Shown here in pieces: positions 45,181 to 58,271 of a DNA stretch of 64,000 nt (the stretch's first letter is position 1; each line of letters begins with the position of its first letter). Under the pieces are notes generated by a model that was not told the origin of the DNA, searched no databases, and saw only the letters and a list, made by a program, of their open reading frames with translations. This DNA comes from Cannabis sativa. Its lineage: Eukaryota > Streptophyta > Magnoliopsida > Rosales > Cannabaceae. A program made the translations under genes and the position numbers. Location of the stretch: assembly GCF_029168945.1 (NCBI RefSeq), contig NC_083607.1, forward strand, positions 35,511,257-35,575,256, read 5' to 3'.

Positions 45181-47559
45181 CATTTACGTTTAGGTCACAT
45201 AGGCTATGACAGACTAAATAGGCTAACCAAAGACGGTCCATTGAAAAATGTCGTCTTAGGTGAATTACCTGTTTGCGAGTCTTGCCTAGAAGGAAAGATG
45301 ACCAAACGTTCTTTCTCTGCAAAGGGAGAGCGTGCCAAACAACCCCTAGGGTTAGTGCATTCAGATGTTTGCGGACCTTTGAATGTAAAAGCCCGAGGTA
45401 ATTATGAGTACTTTGTCACTTTCATTGACGATTACTCTAGATATGGACATATTTACCTTATGCATAAGAAATCTGAAACATTTGAAAAGTTTCAGGAATT
45501 TCAAGCATTGGCTCAAAATCAATTGGGTAAAACGTTAAAGATCTTGCGAACTGATAGGGGTGGAGAATATATGGATATGCAGTTCAAAGATCATTTAATT
45601 GAACTTGGAATTGAATCCCAATTAACCGCCCCTAGCACTCCACAGCAAAATGGAGTTGCAGAAAGACGGAATAGCACGCTTTTGGAAATGGTTAGGTCCA
45701 TGCTTAGTTATTCAACTCTACCTACGCCCTTCTGGGGATATGCAATTCAGATGGCAACCGACATTCTAAATGTTGTTCCATCTAAATCAATCCCTAAGAC
45801 ACCTTTAGAGCTATGGAATGGTCGTACACCTAGCTTACGCCATTATAGAATCTGGGGGTGCCCTGCTCATGTCTTAAGAAAGAAAGATGGAAAACTTGAA
45901 AAGCGAACTGAAGTTTGCATGTTTGTCGGGAATTCTAAGGAGACTAGGGGTGGACTATTTTATAGTCGCAAGGATGATAAAGTGTTTGTTTCCACAAACG
46001 CCACTTTCCTTGAAGATGACTATATTAAGAATTTCAAACCACAAAGTAAAGTGGTATTGGAGGAAATGCTTGTAGATATAACTCCTTCCAATGTTCTGTT
46101 CTCTTCCACTCAAGAAGAGGATAATCCCACTCCCCCAGTCGAACCTACTGACAAAACTACTACCAAAGTTCCTGTTCAGAAGATCACCGCTCCTCGTCGT
46201 AGTGGGAGGGTTTTCACAAAACCAGCTCGTTATGGCTTGGATGGTGAAATCAATATGGTCGTAGGTGACGGTATTGATGACGACCCATTAACCTATAAAC
46301 AGGCAATGGCTAGTCCGCAACGGAAACGATGGTCAGGCGGCATGGATTTAGAAATGGATACCATGAAAAAGAACAATGTCTGGGAGTATGTAGACGCACC
46401 TGATGACTATCATCCAATCGGATGTAAGTGGGTTTACAAGAAGAAAAGAGGCGCTGGAGGCGAAGTCGAAACTTTTAAAGCTAGACTTGTAGCCAAGGGT
46501 TATACCCAAAGAGAAGGTGTGGACTATGAGGAAACTTTTAGTCTTTTTGCCATGCTCAAATCAATCCGAATTGTTCTCTCCATAGCTGCTGCTTTCGATT
46601 ACGAAATCTGGCAAATGGATGTCAAGACTGCCTTCCTTAATGGGGTACTTGAAGAAACCATCTATATGGAGCAACTAGAAGGCTATGTTCTTCCGGGGCA
46701 AGAAAAGAAAGTTGGCAAATTAAATAAGTCTATCTATGGACTTAAGCAAGCTTCTCGCTCATGGAACAAAAGGTTTGATGAAATCATCAAGACCTACGGC
46801 TTTCTTCAGAATGAAGATGAACCTTGTGTTTACCAACTCAAGGAAGACCAAGTAGTAGTATTCCTGGTCCTTTATGTTGACGACATTTTGATTATTGGAA
46901 ACAATATCAAGAAAATGCCTAACATCAAGGAATGGCTTAACACTCAATTCGATATGAAAGATTTGGGTGAGGCAGCCTATGTTCTTGGTATTCAGATTAT
47001 CAGAAACCGGAAGAACAGATCTCTTGCTCTCTCTCAAACAAATTATATTGACAAAGTTTTAGAGAGATTCTCCATGAACAACACCAATGGGGCAAACATG
47101 CCTTCTAGATACGGTATTCGTCTATCGAAGGAACAGTCTTATACTGATCCTCAAGAGATAGAGGACATGGCGAAAATTCCTTATGCTTCTGCAGTTGGAA
47201 GTCTAATGTATGCAATGTTATGCACTAGACCTGACATCTGCTATGCAGTTGGAATCGTGAGCAGGTATCAATCAAATCCAGCACAACAACATTGGAATGC
47301 AGTTCAGTATATTCTGAAATACTTAAAGAGTACAAGGAATCTTGTGTTAGTCTACAAGGGTGGTGCTTTAAATCCCATAGGCTATACTGATTCAGATTTC
47401 CAAGCATGTCTTGAAGACAGGAAATCTACATCTGGGATGGTGTTTACTCTTGGGGGTGGAGCAGTGGTTTGGAGAAGTGCTAAACAAACCGCGATATCGG
47501 ACTCGACGATGGAAGCAGAATACATAGCTGCAGCAAAAGCTGCTAAAGAGCTTGTCTAG
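45181..47559 (+). pseudogene. pol: Copia F integrase - reverse transcriptase - RNase H
   Basis: Continues the protease frame. Zinc motif HLRLGHIGYD...CESCLEGK, then the integrase core with HSDVCGP, RTDRGGEYMD and NGVAERRNSTLLEM; counting from 45241 as residue 1, the catalytic residues are Asp42, Asp105 and Glu141 (D-x35-E spacing kept). The RT has CKWVYKKKRGAGGEVETFKA, MDVKTAFLNG and YVDD at residues 545-548. RNase H has YTDSDFQACLEDRKSTSG (Asp717) and STMEAEYIAAAKAAKELV (Glu758). The frame ends in TAG 47557-47559 where a Trp is expected (TGG to TAG). Apart from these stops the polyprotein looks intact. Confidence 0.93.
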
Positions 47560-47850
47560 CTAAGAAAGTTCTTCACCAATATCGGTGTCATGCCTGGAAT
47601 GGAAAAGCCTCTGGTCCTACTTTGTGATAATAATGGAGCAATAGCCAATAGTATGGAACCTCGAAGCCACAAGAGAAGCAAACACATAGAAAGGAAGTAT
47701 CACATCATCAGAGAATATGTGGCAAGAGGGGATGTACTGGTTGAGAAAGTGGACACAGAAGACAACTTAGCTGATCCATTCACCAAAGTCTTGGCAGTAA
47801 CTGCATTTGAAAAGCACCGTCAGAATTTAGGATTAATTGATATGTACTGA
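47560..47850 (+). pseudogene. pol: Copia F RNase H C-terminus
   Basis: Same frame after the TAG. LRKFFTNIGVMPG, then LLCDNNGAIANSMEPRSHKR and KHIERKYHIIREYV, ending NLADPFTKVL...GLIDMY and TGA at 47848-47850. The CDN-A and KHIE-R-H motifs are standard copia RNase H features. Confidence 0.9.
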
Positions 47851-47864
47851 TTAGTTTTATATTA

Positions 47865-47879
47865 GTGTAAGTGGGAGTT
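47865..47879 (+). other. Copia F polypurine tract
   Basis: GTGTAAGTGGGAGTT directly before the 3' LTR; similar tracts (GCAAGTGGGAGT) precede the LTRs at 11455 and 58272, and the reverse form sits at 49806 in copia E. Confidence 0.8.
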
Positions 47880-49781
47880 TGTTGGGTTTTATGCCCTAAA
47901 TAAAACTCCATTTCAATGTAATCCAATTTATTCAACATCAATAAGGAAACAAAAGTATTTTTCATTCATTTGTGTATGTTTTGGTTCATATTATCAATTG
48001 CTTGTCTATTTGATTCATAAATTCATCTGAAACCCTTTTCACATACTTGATCCTGTTTATTGTGTTGTCAACACATTGGAAAGTAAACGTGACTATGTGA
48101 ATAAAGATTCCTAGATTTATCAGACACAGGGTTTTACTGATATGATAATCTACAACAGAGTTCACTTGCATTTGGTATAATGCTATGTTCTTTCCAGAGC
48201 ATTGGTTAAAGTAAAGCTCAGGTTGGGTGCATGGAGTATGCATCGGAAGGGACCGATGTTGAACTTTGACATAGATTTATTAAACTTACCGTAATATCTA
48301 TTCAAGTCAATATCACCTAGTTGATCCTAGATCAAATGATCTTAATCCTGATTTGATTAGGCTCAATCTCAAGAGTGTTATTCGTGTTCTTTGATTTGTT
48401 AGTTAAGCCTAGTTTTGGGTCAGGGTGATACGTACATTTTGGAACACGGTAGTGCAATTGAGTGGGAGCGCTAACATAAATATGGAATCTATAGCTTCTA
48501 TCTGGTGAATAGAAAGTAAAGGATGATTTCCTTCGAGCTTCACCAAACGAAAATAAATGGTGGAGTACTCTTTCACATAGCTGAAATATCATTTATACGA
48601 GGTTAAGTGTTTTAAGGATAAAATACATTGTAGGGTGTTACGGTAATCTAATCCCTTTACAGTGTAGATAATTCATATAGAGGATCATTGATCAAATTAG
48701 GAGTATAACAATGGATAACTAATGACGTGTCTATATGGTGGAACATATAGAGCGTTCTATATACTGAGAGTGCAATTCTAAGTTCTATGCGTGGATTTAA
48801 CGAAGAATTAATAAGTCAGTGAATTTAGGTTATAAATTCTTGATCTGCTTATTGGAAGCTCAGTTATATAGACCCATGGTCCCCCCACTAGTTGAGACAA
48901 TATTACTTGTAAGACTCATTTATTTGGTTTTGATTAATCAATTATAATTTTCAAATGAGACTATGTCTATTTGTGAATTTTTTCACTAAGTAAGGGCGAA
49001 ATTGTAAAGAAAGAGTTTTTAGGGCATATTTGTTAATTAAGATACTTTGTATGGTTCAATTAATAAATATGATAAATGACAATATTATTTAATAATTATT
49101 TATAGTTATTAAATAGTTAGAATTGGCATTTAAATGGTTGAATTTGAAAATTGGCATTTTTGAGAAAATGAGATGCAGAAATGATAAAACTGCAAAATTG
49201 CAAAAAGTGAGGCCCAAATCCATATAGTCATGGCCGCCCACTTTTATAGGCTTTATCATCTGATATTTTCATTATTTTAATGCCAAATAATTCAAACCTA
49301 ACCCTATGTGGAATGCTATAAATAGATAGTGAAGGCTTCAGGAAATTAACACTTTCACATCTTGTTTCCTTCAGAGAAAAACCTGAGCCTTCTCTCTCTA
49401 ACCTAGCCGCCACCTATACTCTTCTTCTCCCTTGAATAATTTCGAACCTCTTAGTGATAGAGTAGTGCCCACACACAGAAAGTGATACCTCAATCATAAT
49501 GAGGAAGATCGTGAAGAAAGATATTCAACAAGAAGGAGTTTCAGCACTAAAGAAAGGAGAGAAAGAGATCCAGGTTCAGATCTTGATAATACTCTGCGAC
49601 AGAAAGGTTACAAGGGTTAGAGATCTGAACGGAAGGAGACATATTATTTCGCTGCACCCAATGTAAGGTTTCTCATACTTTATATGTGTTTATTTTATAA
49701 TCGTTTTAGAAGTTCATATTTAGGGTGTTAATCAACATACTTGTGAGTAGATCTAAGATCCTGGTAAAATAATTTCCAACA
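47880..49781 (+). repeat. 3' LTR of copia F (1902 bp)
   Basis: TGTTGGGTTTTATGCCC to AATTTCCAACA, followed by the TTATT target duplication. Confidence 0.93.
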
Positions 49782-49786
49782 TTATT

Positions 49787-50355
49787 TAGGGCACAATACC
49801 CAACAAATTCCCACTTGCACTAACATAAAACAAACTGTGCATTTCAATCAATCTGTTGTCTTGATCTTCAGATCAAGGGTAGTATATTTGAATCCACCCA
49901 AACTTCTGAAAACAAGTTCATAAAATCATTATGAAACATCCTTTACTATATGCTTTACTCATCAAGGGATACTGAAATCCTTACTGCTTATTAAGTACAT
50001 CTGAATAAACAGAATACATGTCTCTCATATTTTAAAATTTGGAACTGAGATAATGCAGTGTAGAATTTTCTTCAGTAAAATAACTTTCTGGTAATTTCGA
50101 ATTTACAAAGTTTTAAATCTTCTCTGGTAAAGCTTGAATTATTATAGAAGGGTTTTTACACTCTTGTAGAATAACTCCTACACCCCCAGAGTAACCACCA
50201 TCTCAAAATCTTGAATGAGTTGGGGTAGATATAAGGATAACTCATATACAGTTCCTTAATATCTAACATATAGATCACTTTCATAAATCTTTCTTGAGTA
50301 TCTCCTAACGTTCCTTATTTGATTACATCTCAGATAGCTCCCACTAAATAGTAGA
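49787..50355 (-). pseudogene. Copia E LTR terminus, polypurine tract and decayed pol end (minus strand)
   Basis: 49787-49805 completes the copia E LTR (ACCCAACA). 49806-49820 is its polypurine tract in reverse (AATTCCCACTTGCAC). Up to ~50355 the reverse strand shows the worn end of RNase H (GGTGGTTACTCTGGGGGTG near 50175-50195). The rest of copia E is missing, and the sequence passes directly into copia C. Confidence 0.75.
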
Positions 50356-52118
50356 TATGAATTCATCTGAAACCCTTTTCACATACTTGATCCTGTTTAT
50401 TGTGTCGTCAACACATTGGAAAGTAAACATGACTATGTGAATAAAGTTTCCTAGATTTATCAGACATAGGGTTTTACTGATATGATAATCTACAACAGAG
50501 TTTACTTGCATTTGGAGAAGTGCTATGTTCTTTCCAGAGCATTGGTTAAAGTAAAGCTCAGGTTGGATGCATGGAGTATGCATCGGAAGGGACCGATATT
50601 GAACTTTGACTTAGATTTATTAAACTTACCGTAATATCTATTCAAGTCAATATCGCCTAGTTGATCCTAGATCAAATGATCTTAATCCTGTTATGATTAG
50701 GCTCAATCTCGAGAGGCTATTCGTGTTCTTTGATTTGTTAGTAAAGCCTACTTTTAGGTCAGGGTGATACGTACGTTTTGGGAACACGGTAGTGCAATTG
50801 AGTGGGAGCGCTAACATAAACATGGAATCTATAGCTTCTATCTGGCGAATAGTAAGCAAAGGATGATCTCCTTCGAGCTTGACCAAACGAACATAAATGG
50901 TGGAGTACTCATTTCACATAAGCTGAAATATCATTTATACGGGGTTAAGTGTTTTAAGGATAAAATACGTTGTAGGGTGTAACGGTAATCTAATCCCTTT
51001 ACAGTGTAGATCATTCATATAGAGGATCATTGATCACATTAGGATTATAACAATGGATAACTAATGATGTGTCTATATGGTGGAACAAATAGAGCATTCT
51101 ATATAACTGAGAGTGCAATTCTAAGTTCTATGCGTGGATTCAACGAAGAATTAATAAGTTAGTGAATTTTAGTAATAAATTCTTGATCTACTTATTGGAA
51201 GCTCGGTTATATAGACCCATGGTCCCCGCACTAGTTGAGATAATATTGCTTGTAAGACTCATGTAATTGGTTTTGATTAATCAATTATAATTCTCAAATT
51301 AGACTATGTCTATTTGTGAATTTTTCACAAAGTAAGGGCGAAATTGTAAAAAAAGAGTTATTAGGGGCATATTTATTAATTATGATACTTTGTATGGTTC
51401 AATTAATAAATATGATAAATGAAAATATTATTTAATAATTATTTATAGTTATTAAATAGTTAGAATTGGCACTTAAATGGTTGAATTTGAAAATTGGTGT
51501 TTTTGAGAAAATCAGATGCAGAATTGAGAAAACTGCAAAATTCAAGTAAGGCCCATTACTGTACATGGGCCGACCACTTGGTTTGAATTTTTAAACTGAT
51601 ATTTTCATTATTTTAATGCCAAATAATTCAAACCTAACCCTAGTGGAATGCTATAAATAGATAGTGAAGGCTTCAGGAAAATTACACACTTAAATTTTCT
51701 ATTTTTCCATCAGAGAAAAACCTGAGCCTTTCTCTCTCCCTATCTTTAGCCGCCACTTCTTCTTTCTTCCCTCTTGAATTTCGAAATCCTTAGTGTATGA
51801 GTAGTGCCCACACACAGCAAGTGATACCTCAATCATAGTGAGGAAGATCGTGAAGAAAGACTTTCAGCAAGAAGGAGGTTTCAGCATCAAAGATTCAGAG
51901 AAAGAGATCCAGGTTCAGATATTGATAATGCTCTGCTACAGAAAGGAATCAAGGGCTAGATATCTAAACGGAAGGAGTCATATTATTCCGCTGCAACCAA
52001 TGTAAGGTTTCTTAAACTTTATACGTGTTTATTTCATCGTTTTAGAAAGTTCATATTTAGGGTGTTAATAAACATACTTGTTAGTAGATCTAAGATCCTG
52101 GTAAAATAAATTTCCAAC
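50356..52118 (+). repeat. 5' LTR of copia C, start missing
   Basis: Begins abruptly at ATGAATTCATCTGAAACC, the point where the 3' LTR of the same element switches from D-like to F-like sequence. Ends AAATTTCCAACA before ACTGGCCTCAGAGCCATGG. Confidence 0.85.
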
Positions 52119-55100
52119 AACTGGCCTCAGAGCCATGGTAAACTGTCCGTACAGCTCGCAATTTTTTCCTGCGCACGCGAAAACTGTCCGTACAGCTCGC
52201 AATTTTTTCGTTTTTCTTCGATTTTTCATGCTTTTTCATGGAATTAACTTCCGATTTTTTGTGTAGTTCTATATTTATACTATTACTATTTCTAATTCAA
52301 TTCTAATTATCATTATGAATTAATTTAATATTTTTTAAATTTAATTCAAGATATTAGTGTAATTTGAATTTAAAAATAGTTAGTATCTATGTTTTTTGCT
52401 TAATATTCTATCTTATTTTTATATTTGATTATATCTTATCTTATTTTTAAATTTAAGGTCAGATTTTAATTTTTTAAATTAATTTTTTTTTAATAATTTG
52501 ACCTTATTTAAATTTAAAATAAGATAACTATAATCATGTAATTTTAAATAGATGTAAGATATTTTGCTAACTTTTAAATTTTGTTATTTTATTTATTTAA
52601 ATTACATTTAAAATCTGAAAAAAGATATTCATTTATCTTTTTTAATTTTTATTTATAAAATAACATTTAAATTTTAAAAGTAGTTAGCAAATTTTTGAAA
52701 TGATATTTAGGTTGGTTGAAACCTAATTTTTTAAAATTGTAGGTTTAATTTTAAATTTAAATTTTTAATTTAATTTCGAAATTTTTATTTCAAATTTATT
52801 TAAAATTTTCGAAAAATTATATTTTTATTAATTAATTATTTCGAAATTAATTATTTAATTTAAAATTAAATAAATCCTACATCCAACTATCCAGCTAACC
52901 TTGTTGCAGGAGTATGTGTTTTAGCTTGTCTGTAAGTTTTTAAAACCTATTATTGCTTGATTGCAAATAGCCATGGTTAACTTGTTGACAGATCCAATGA
53001 TCTGATTTTAACTCATGGCTCCCTTGGTCAAGTAAATAATTTGTAACATGTATATTTACAATCTTCTTTCATCTGTGTATGACCTAGCAACATGATAGGA
53101 CCCATCCAAAGTGTGCCTGTGTGAGCCTATGTGTTTAATTTCATTATAGATGCATATAGGTTGCTGTTGCTAAAATAAATTATCATAGTTCTTGATAGAA
53201 TTTATTTAGGCTCATTTAGTTTTTGGGCCTATTCAATTAATAACAGTTGTTCTTATTAAGGTTAAATTCTTCTCTTTTGGGCCTTGTGTGAGAGTTGGGA
53301 GCCATAGTAGTGGGTACGACATACTGAACCCAGCACCCCCTCACATGAACCACCCCAATTGTGAAGGCCCATTTGCCTAATTTGAATAACTGTACTAGGT
53401 TAATTAAACTAGTTTAACCTAATAAAATTGATTAGCAACATAATTAATTTCATTTTATTTTGAAATTAATTTAAGAAAGTTATACTTTAAAGAATTTTTT
53501 ATTCTAAGCTAAACTATATGTATTTTCTTGTATTTAATTAAATATAGAATTATAACCATCTAGATTCTTTCTGGAGCTTAATTTAAATTTTTCATTAAAT
53601 ATTCCTATTTAAGTTGATATTTAGTTATCTACAACTAACCAACTTAAATCTGAATATCTTTTGGATTTAAAATTTTAAAATTAAGTTGAGGAATTTTAGG
53701 CATTGGTTATTAAGATTCTTTAGATATTTTTTAAGTTAATATCTTTTCGAATATTAACTTAAAATGGAATATTTTAGATATTTTTTAAGTTAATATCTTT
53801 TCGAATATTAACTTAAAATGGAATATTTTGAAATTAAGTGGTTATAACTTAATTTTGATATTTAATTAAATTTAAATTTGAAAATATTTAAGTTCTAGAT
53901 TTTTTCTAATACAACTTAAATTAGATATTTTTTCAAATTTTGTGGAACAGATACTTAGTCAAATAAGATATTTTCTAGATAGTTATTTCTAGATTACTTA
54001 TTATTTCTAATATTAAATAGGAAAATATTATACATTGTGAAATTAATTATTTAAATAATTAATTTTGGTACAATTTATTTTTTCCTAGTATTAAACTAGA
54101 GATTATTAATTAAGCCTTCTCTACACTTAATTATTTATTTCTTGAATTTAATACATTTAATTAATTTGAAAATTAAATATCTAAGTTGATTTTCATCATG
54201 ATACTTAAATATTTCTTTTTCCTGACACTTAATTAAATAGAAAATTATTTTTAGTTGAAATTAATTTTTCCAACTAAATTTCAATAATTTTCAAAATATA
54301 TTTTTCCTTTATTTTATTAATCAAATTTCGAAATTGCATTTCTTAAATGCTGGAATTTTGAATTTTATCTTGAAAAATAGATTAAGTTGTAAATTAATTA
54401 TTTATTTTAATTAATTCTTGGATCAACTTAAATCAATGATTTTTTCATTTATTGATTAATTTAAAATGAATTGAATTAAAGTATATTATTAGAAATTGAA
54501 TTAATTAGTCAAAGGAAAATCTAGATAGATGATATTTTTGCTTGAAGTATTTTTCTAGTGTATTTAATTAAATAGAAAATTAATGTTTAAGTTGATTTTC
54601 ATCATCATACTTAAATATTTGAAATTTTTCTTATATATTTAATTAAATAGGAAAATTATATTTTTTGTTGTAAATTAATTTTGGGCCAACATTAAATTAG
54701 AATAATTTTTCGAGGATTAATTTTTTATTTTAACATGCATTTTTGAAAATTGTATCCTTGAATACTTTAATTTTTTGAAATGCAATATATATTTATAGAA
54801 ATTTAATTTGAGTTGTAAATTAATTTAAATTAATTTTGTAACAACTTAAATTGAATATTTTTCTAAATATTTATTGGAAATTATTACTAAGATGGAAATA
54901 ATTCATGTTATTTTCATATCCATCTAAGTAAAATTTATAAATATTAAATTAAAATTTATATTTAGAATTTTTCATTCTAAATTAGAAATTTTAATTAATA
55001 AATATATATATTTAAAATAAATAGATTAAATAAAGAGAATCAAAGAAAATACAACTCTCTTTAAATAATGAGCTTTATTATCAAGAGACATTCGATCTCC

Positions 55101-55560
55101 ATTGTGGGTTTTACACCGCGTTTGTTTTAGTGAGTCATCCTCCCTAATGGAGGAACGTTCATTAGCAATTTCGCACCGTTTAATCTCGAATGATAAGTAG
55201 TTTGTAAGTGTTTTGTATGGTATGGATCACCCTAATGGTGGTGACCATACTTGACTTGCAAATTGCAAAACAATGGTGGAAGCTCATAAGATAGAATTGC
55301 CTTGACTCTCGCCTAAACGGGACAACGCTGAATTCCAATCTTGATCGAATAAAAGGTTGCTAGAATGTTTAACATTTTAGATGAGCTGACAACTCTATTC
55401 AATGAATGGTAGCTTTGACTCTCGCCTAAACGGGACACTGATATCAGTTTGTTGAAAACCTTGGAAATTATTTAGGATTGTAAGTTTTAGTATTTTCACT
55501 TGTCATTCCTACTTGCTATATATTTATAATTTCTGAATTGTGTATGAATTTATATTGAAC
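52119..55560 (+). other. Copia C leader, AT-rich and non-coding
   Basis: Starts with the primer-binding site, then a deletion that removed the CG-rich hairpin patch; instead CTGTCCGTACAGCTCGCAAT occurs twice (52143 and 52185). Contains a 54-bp tandem duplication (53721-53829), the conserved GTGTGAGAGTTGGGAGCC block (53287 on) and two GACTCTCGCCTAAACGGGAC motifs (55304, 55417). Switches from F-like to D-like near 53950. Confidence 0.78.
53721..53829 (+). repeat. 54-bp tandem duplication in copia C leader
   Basis: Two adjacent copies of a unit starting TAGATATTTTTTAAG (53721 and 53775). Each holds the imperfect inverted repeat AAGTTAATAT / ATATTAACTT. Confidence 0.9.
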
Positions 55561-58271
55561 CATGTTATTTTCTGTTATTAAGTTGTAGTTTAATTTCGAA
55601 TCTTCATTGTTGGTCTAACTTGGCTTGTTTATCTAATGAGATAACTCCCTAGTGGATTTTCACCATTAGACATACATAATAGTGTTAGATCTCGAAAGAT
55701 AAATATTGTATATGCGACATCTAGCTGTTTATCAATTGATGACACCTTAGACTAGTATTTTTACGATATGAAACAAGAAGATTGTATAAATAAGATTACT
55801 TTGACTTTCGCTAATCGAAGCATCGTTGGATTCTTATTTATAAACGAAATTATCCTAATTCCTCTTAGCTTATTCATTTCGAATTAGCTTCAAAAAATAT
55901 CATTGGATGAATGGTCTATATATCATATCATGTCATTCTATATTTTCTCTTAAGAAATTAAATGACGCATATGATTATAATCCCGAAATTCTATTCCCAA
56001 TTGATATAAATCTTCAATCTTAGAAATCTCCTACTTGTATGGGCAAATCTGACTTAGAGTTTGTATTAGTAGTGCTGGTCCAAGATAGAATTACTCATTA
56101 TATTTGGTATAAATTTAAGTCTTTGACTTTAGTTTTAGATTCCAAATAGAAATTTTCTTATATTTCTAATTCCAGAATACAATACAGTTACACTTTCTCA
56201 AGTGTTTAATATCCATCTTCTATTAATGGATTAAAACTGTATGGAATATGAGTTAGGTATTCTGTGACCAGGATCCACTTGCTGTATTCTAAGAACTCTT
56301 TGATGTAACTAAACCTATGTCATCAAAGAGACACTACCACATTTTTTTTAATCTATGGCATTTGTATGTTGTTCATAATGGATTTGACAAGATCAATCTC
56401 TGCAAAAAGTTAATATGCCTATATCCACTGAAAGTAGTTCCTCTCATTCGCAGATGGATGTACATTCAGGGGTGGATATGAGTTTTTCGTTGTATTCTTA
56501 AAACAAAAACTCTATATTATACCTTTTAGCAAGAAATTTGAAATGTTTGAAAAAATTTCATTAATTTCTAGCAATGGTTAAAACCATTAAAGTAAGTGGT
56601 TAAAGATCTTGCGAACTGATAGGGGTGGAGAAATAGTTAGTAGATATGCAGTTCAAAGATCATTAATTTGATTTTTGAATTATATCCAAACTTACCTACC
56701 CAGAAATTTCGAGTTGCATGTTGATGATTAGTTACTAGTCGTTGCCTAATTCCTTCTATGGTAATACAATTTCAGAATGATGTAATGGTTGTATACTTAA
56801 TGTAAATCATTACTAGATTCATGGATGACCTAATCAAAATCTTAAGAAAAGCTAGAACTGTTAACCATGGTTTGTTAGCTGTTCTAAGTGATTAGGGGTG
56901 GACCATCCCATTGTCAATAGATAAGAAAGTGTTTGTTCAAACAAATAATACTTTTCTAAGATAATGACTAAGTCTGAAAACAAGTAGCAAATAAAGGAGA
57001 TATTTATTTCTTGATTCCAAAAGTGTTCTATCATCTTATATAACATATGATGATCCCACTGCCTCTGTTGTCTTGTCACAACCGAAGAGATCAATACCAT
57101 TTAGTTTTCTTCGACATAATTCACGGTACCTTGTCGTAGTGGGAGTGTTTCTAGGAACTCACCTTCTCATGACTTGGGAGACACTAGTGATTAAAATCCA
57201 TTGTGAGTTTAAACAAGTAATGGATTGTCAAGATAAGAAACTAAGAAGAAAGCCAATAGAACTATGGTTTAATCCATTCACATGGAATAACCCAAATTTT
57301 TCTATTACAAGGACATAAAAGGAAATTTTTGTTTATAAGTCCATTCAATAGACTTAACAAAACTTCCTGTTCCTAGTATTATGGGTTTGAGTTTATCTAA
57401 ACCTATGGCTTGTGGTATACCTGGTAATTACTTACTCTAATGCAAGCAACTTACTTTAGTGAGATGCTGAAGCATTTTCTTTCTAATGGCAATCTATAGA
57501 AGCTTCACAACTTCTTAAACATAGATTTTATTTATCTAAGGAAAAGTCTCAACTATTCCAGAAAAGATAAAGCCATGAAAGAATTTCTTAAATCAACAGT
57601 GAGAGGTCTTAGATATGCTTTTGTATGCCTTAGACCAGACACCTGCTGTTGAGTGGGAGTAATGAGTAGGTATCAGATTAATCCAGGAGAAGAACATTGG
57701 AAGACAATCAAGTAAATCCTAAGATTAAGAAGAGGAACTATATGTTAGTCTATAAGAGTGTGTTTAAAACTCTTAGACTACACCACATCAGATTTCGAAA
57801 TTTGCCTTTGCGCTAGAAAATCTTTCTGATAAGATGGTGGTTACTCTGGGGGTGGAATAGTGATTTTGGAGAAGTGTGAAAAAACCTATCTGAAGTCTCT
57901 AGGTCTACCAGAGAGAGACTGAATGTTAAAGCTGCAGGAAAGGTACTTATTCAGTCTAAGGAAAGTTCTATACATTTTTGGCACCATTCCAAATTGCCTT
58001 AAACTACTAGTGTTAATTTCCTAATTAACCAAAAGTAGTTGCCAAAGGTATAGAATCCAGTATCTCAAGAGAGTAGACATATAGAGAGGAATATCACATT
58101 ATCGTTGATTTTGTGATTAAAGGAAGAGTAATAGTGGAGGAAACGTTGTGGTTAATTCAACCTTTTAGATCCTATTACAAGGAGTTTACTACTACTACAC
58201 TTGATTTGTATATCAAGGTGTTGAGATTATTTGAAACGCACTTTTTGTTTTATATTAGTGCAAGTGGGAGT
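55561..58271 (+). pseudogene. Copia C decayed pol
   Basis: 55600-56000 includes a further worn copy of the leader motif (TTTGACTTTCGCTAATCG). From ~56350 fragments of pre-integrase and integrase appear (AGATCTTGCGAACTGATAGG near 56604, LRTDRG in F). From 56633 to the end it follows the copia D remnant closely, ending AGTGCAAGTGGGAGT. No usable frame; small open stretches (56861-57318) are not credible genes. Confidence 0.75.

Larger units (their letters stand above)
39681..49781 (+). mobile_element. Copia F, complete Ty1/copia-type element without gag (10.1 kb)
   Basis: 5' LTR 39681-41581, primer-binding site, AT-rich leader (41582-~44380), a single pol frame (44515-47850) with two stops, polypurine tract TGTAAGTGGGAGTT, 3' LTR 47880-49781. 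Perfect 5-bp target duplication TTATT (39676-39680 and 49782-49786). It is inserted into the LTR of copia E. LTR lengths are 1901 and 1902 bp, and the copies differ visibly but modestly. No gag-like sequence lies between leader and protease, so it cannot make its own particle. Confidence 0.93.
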
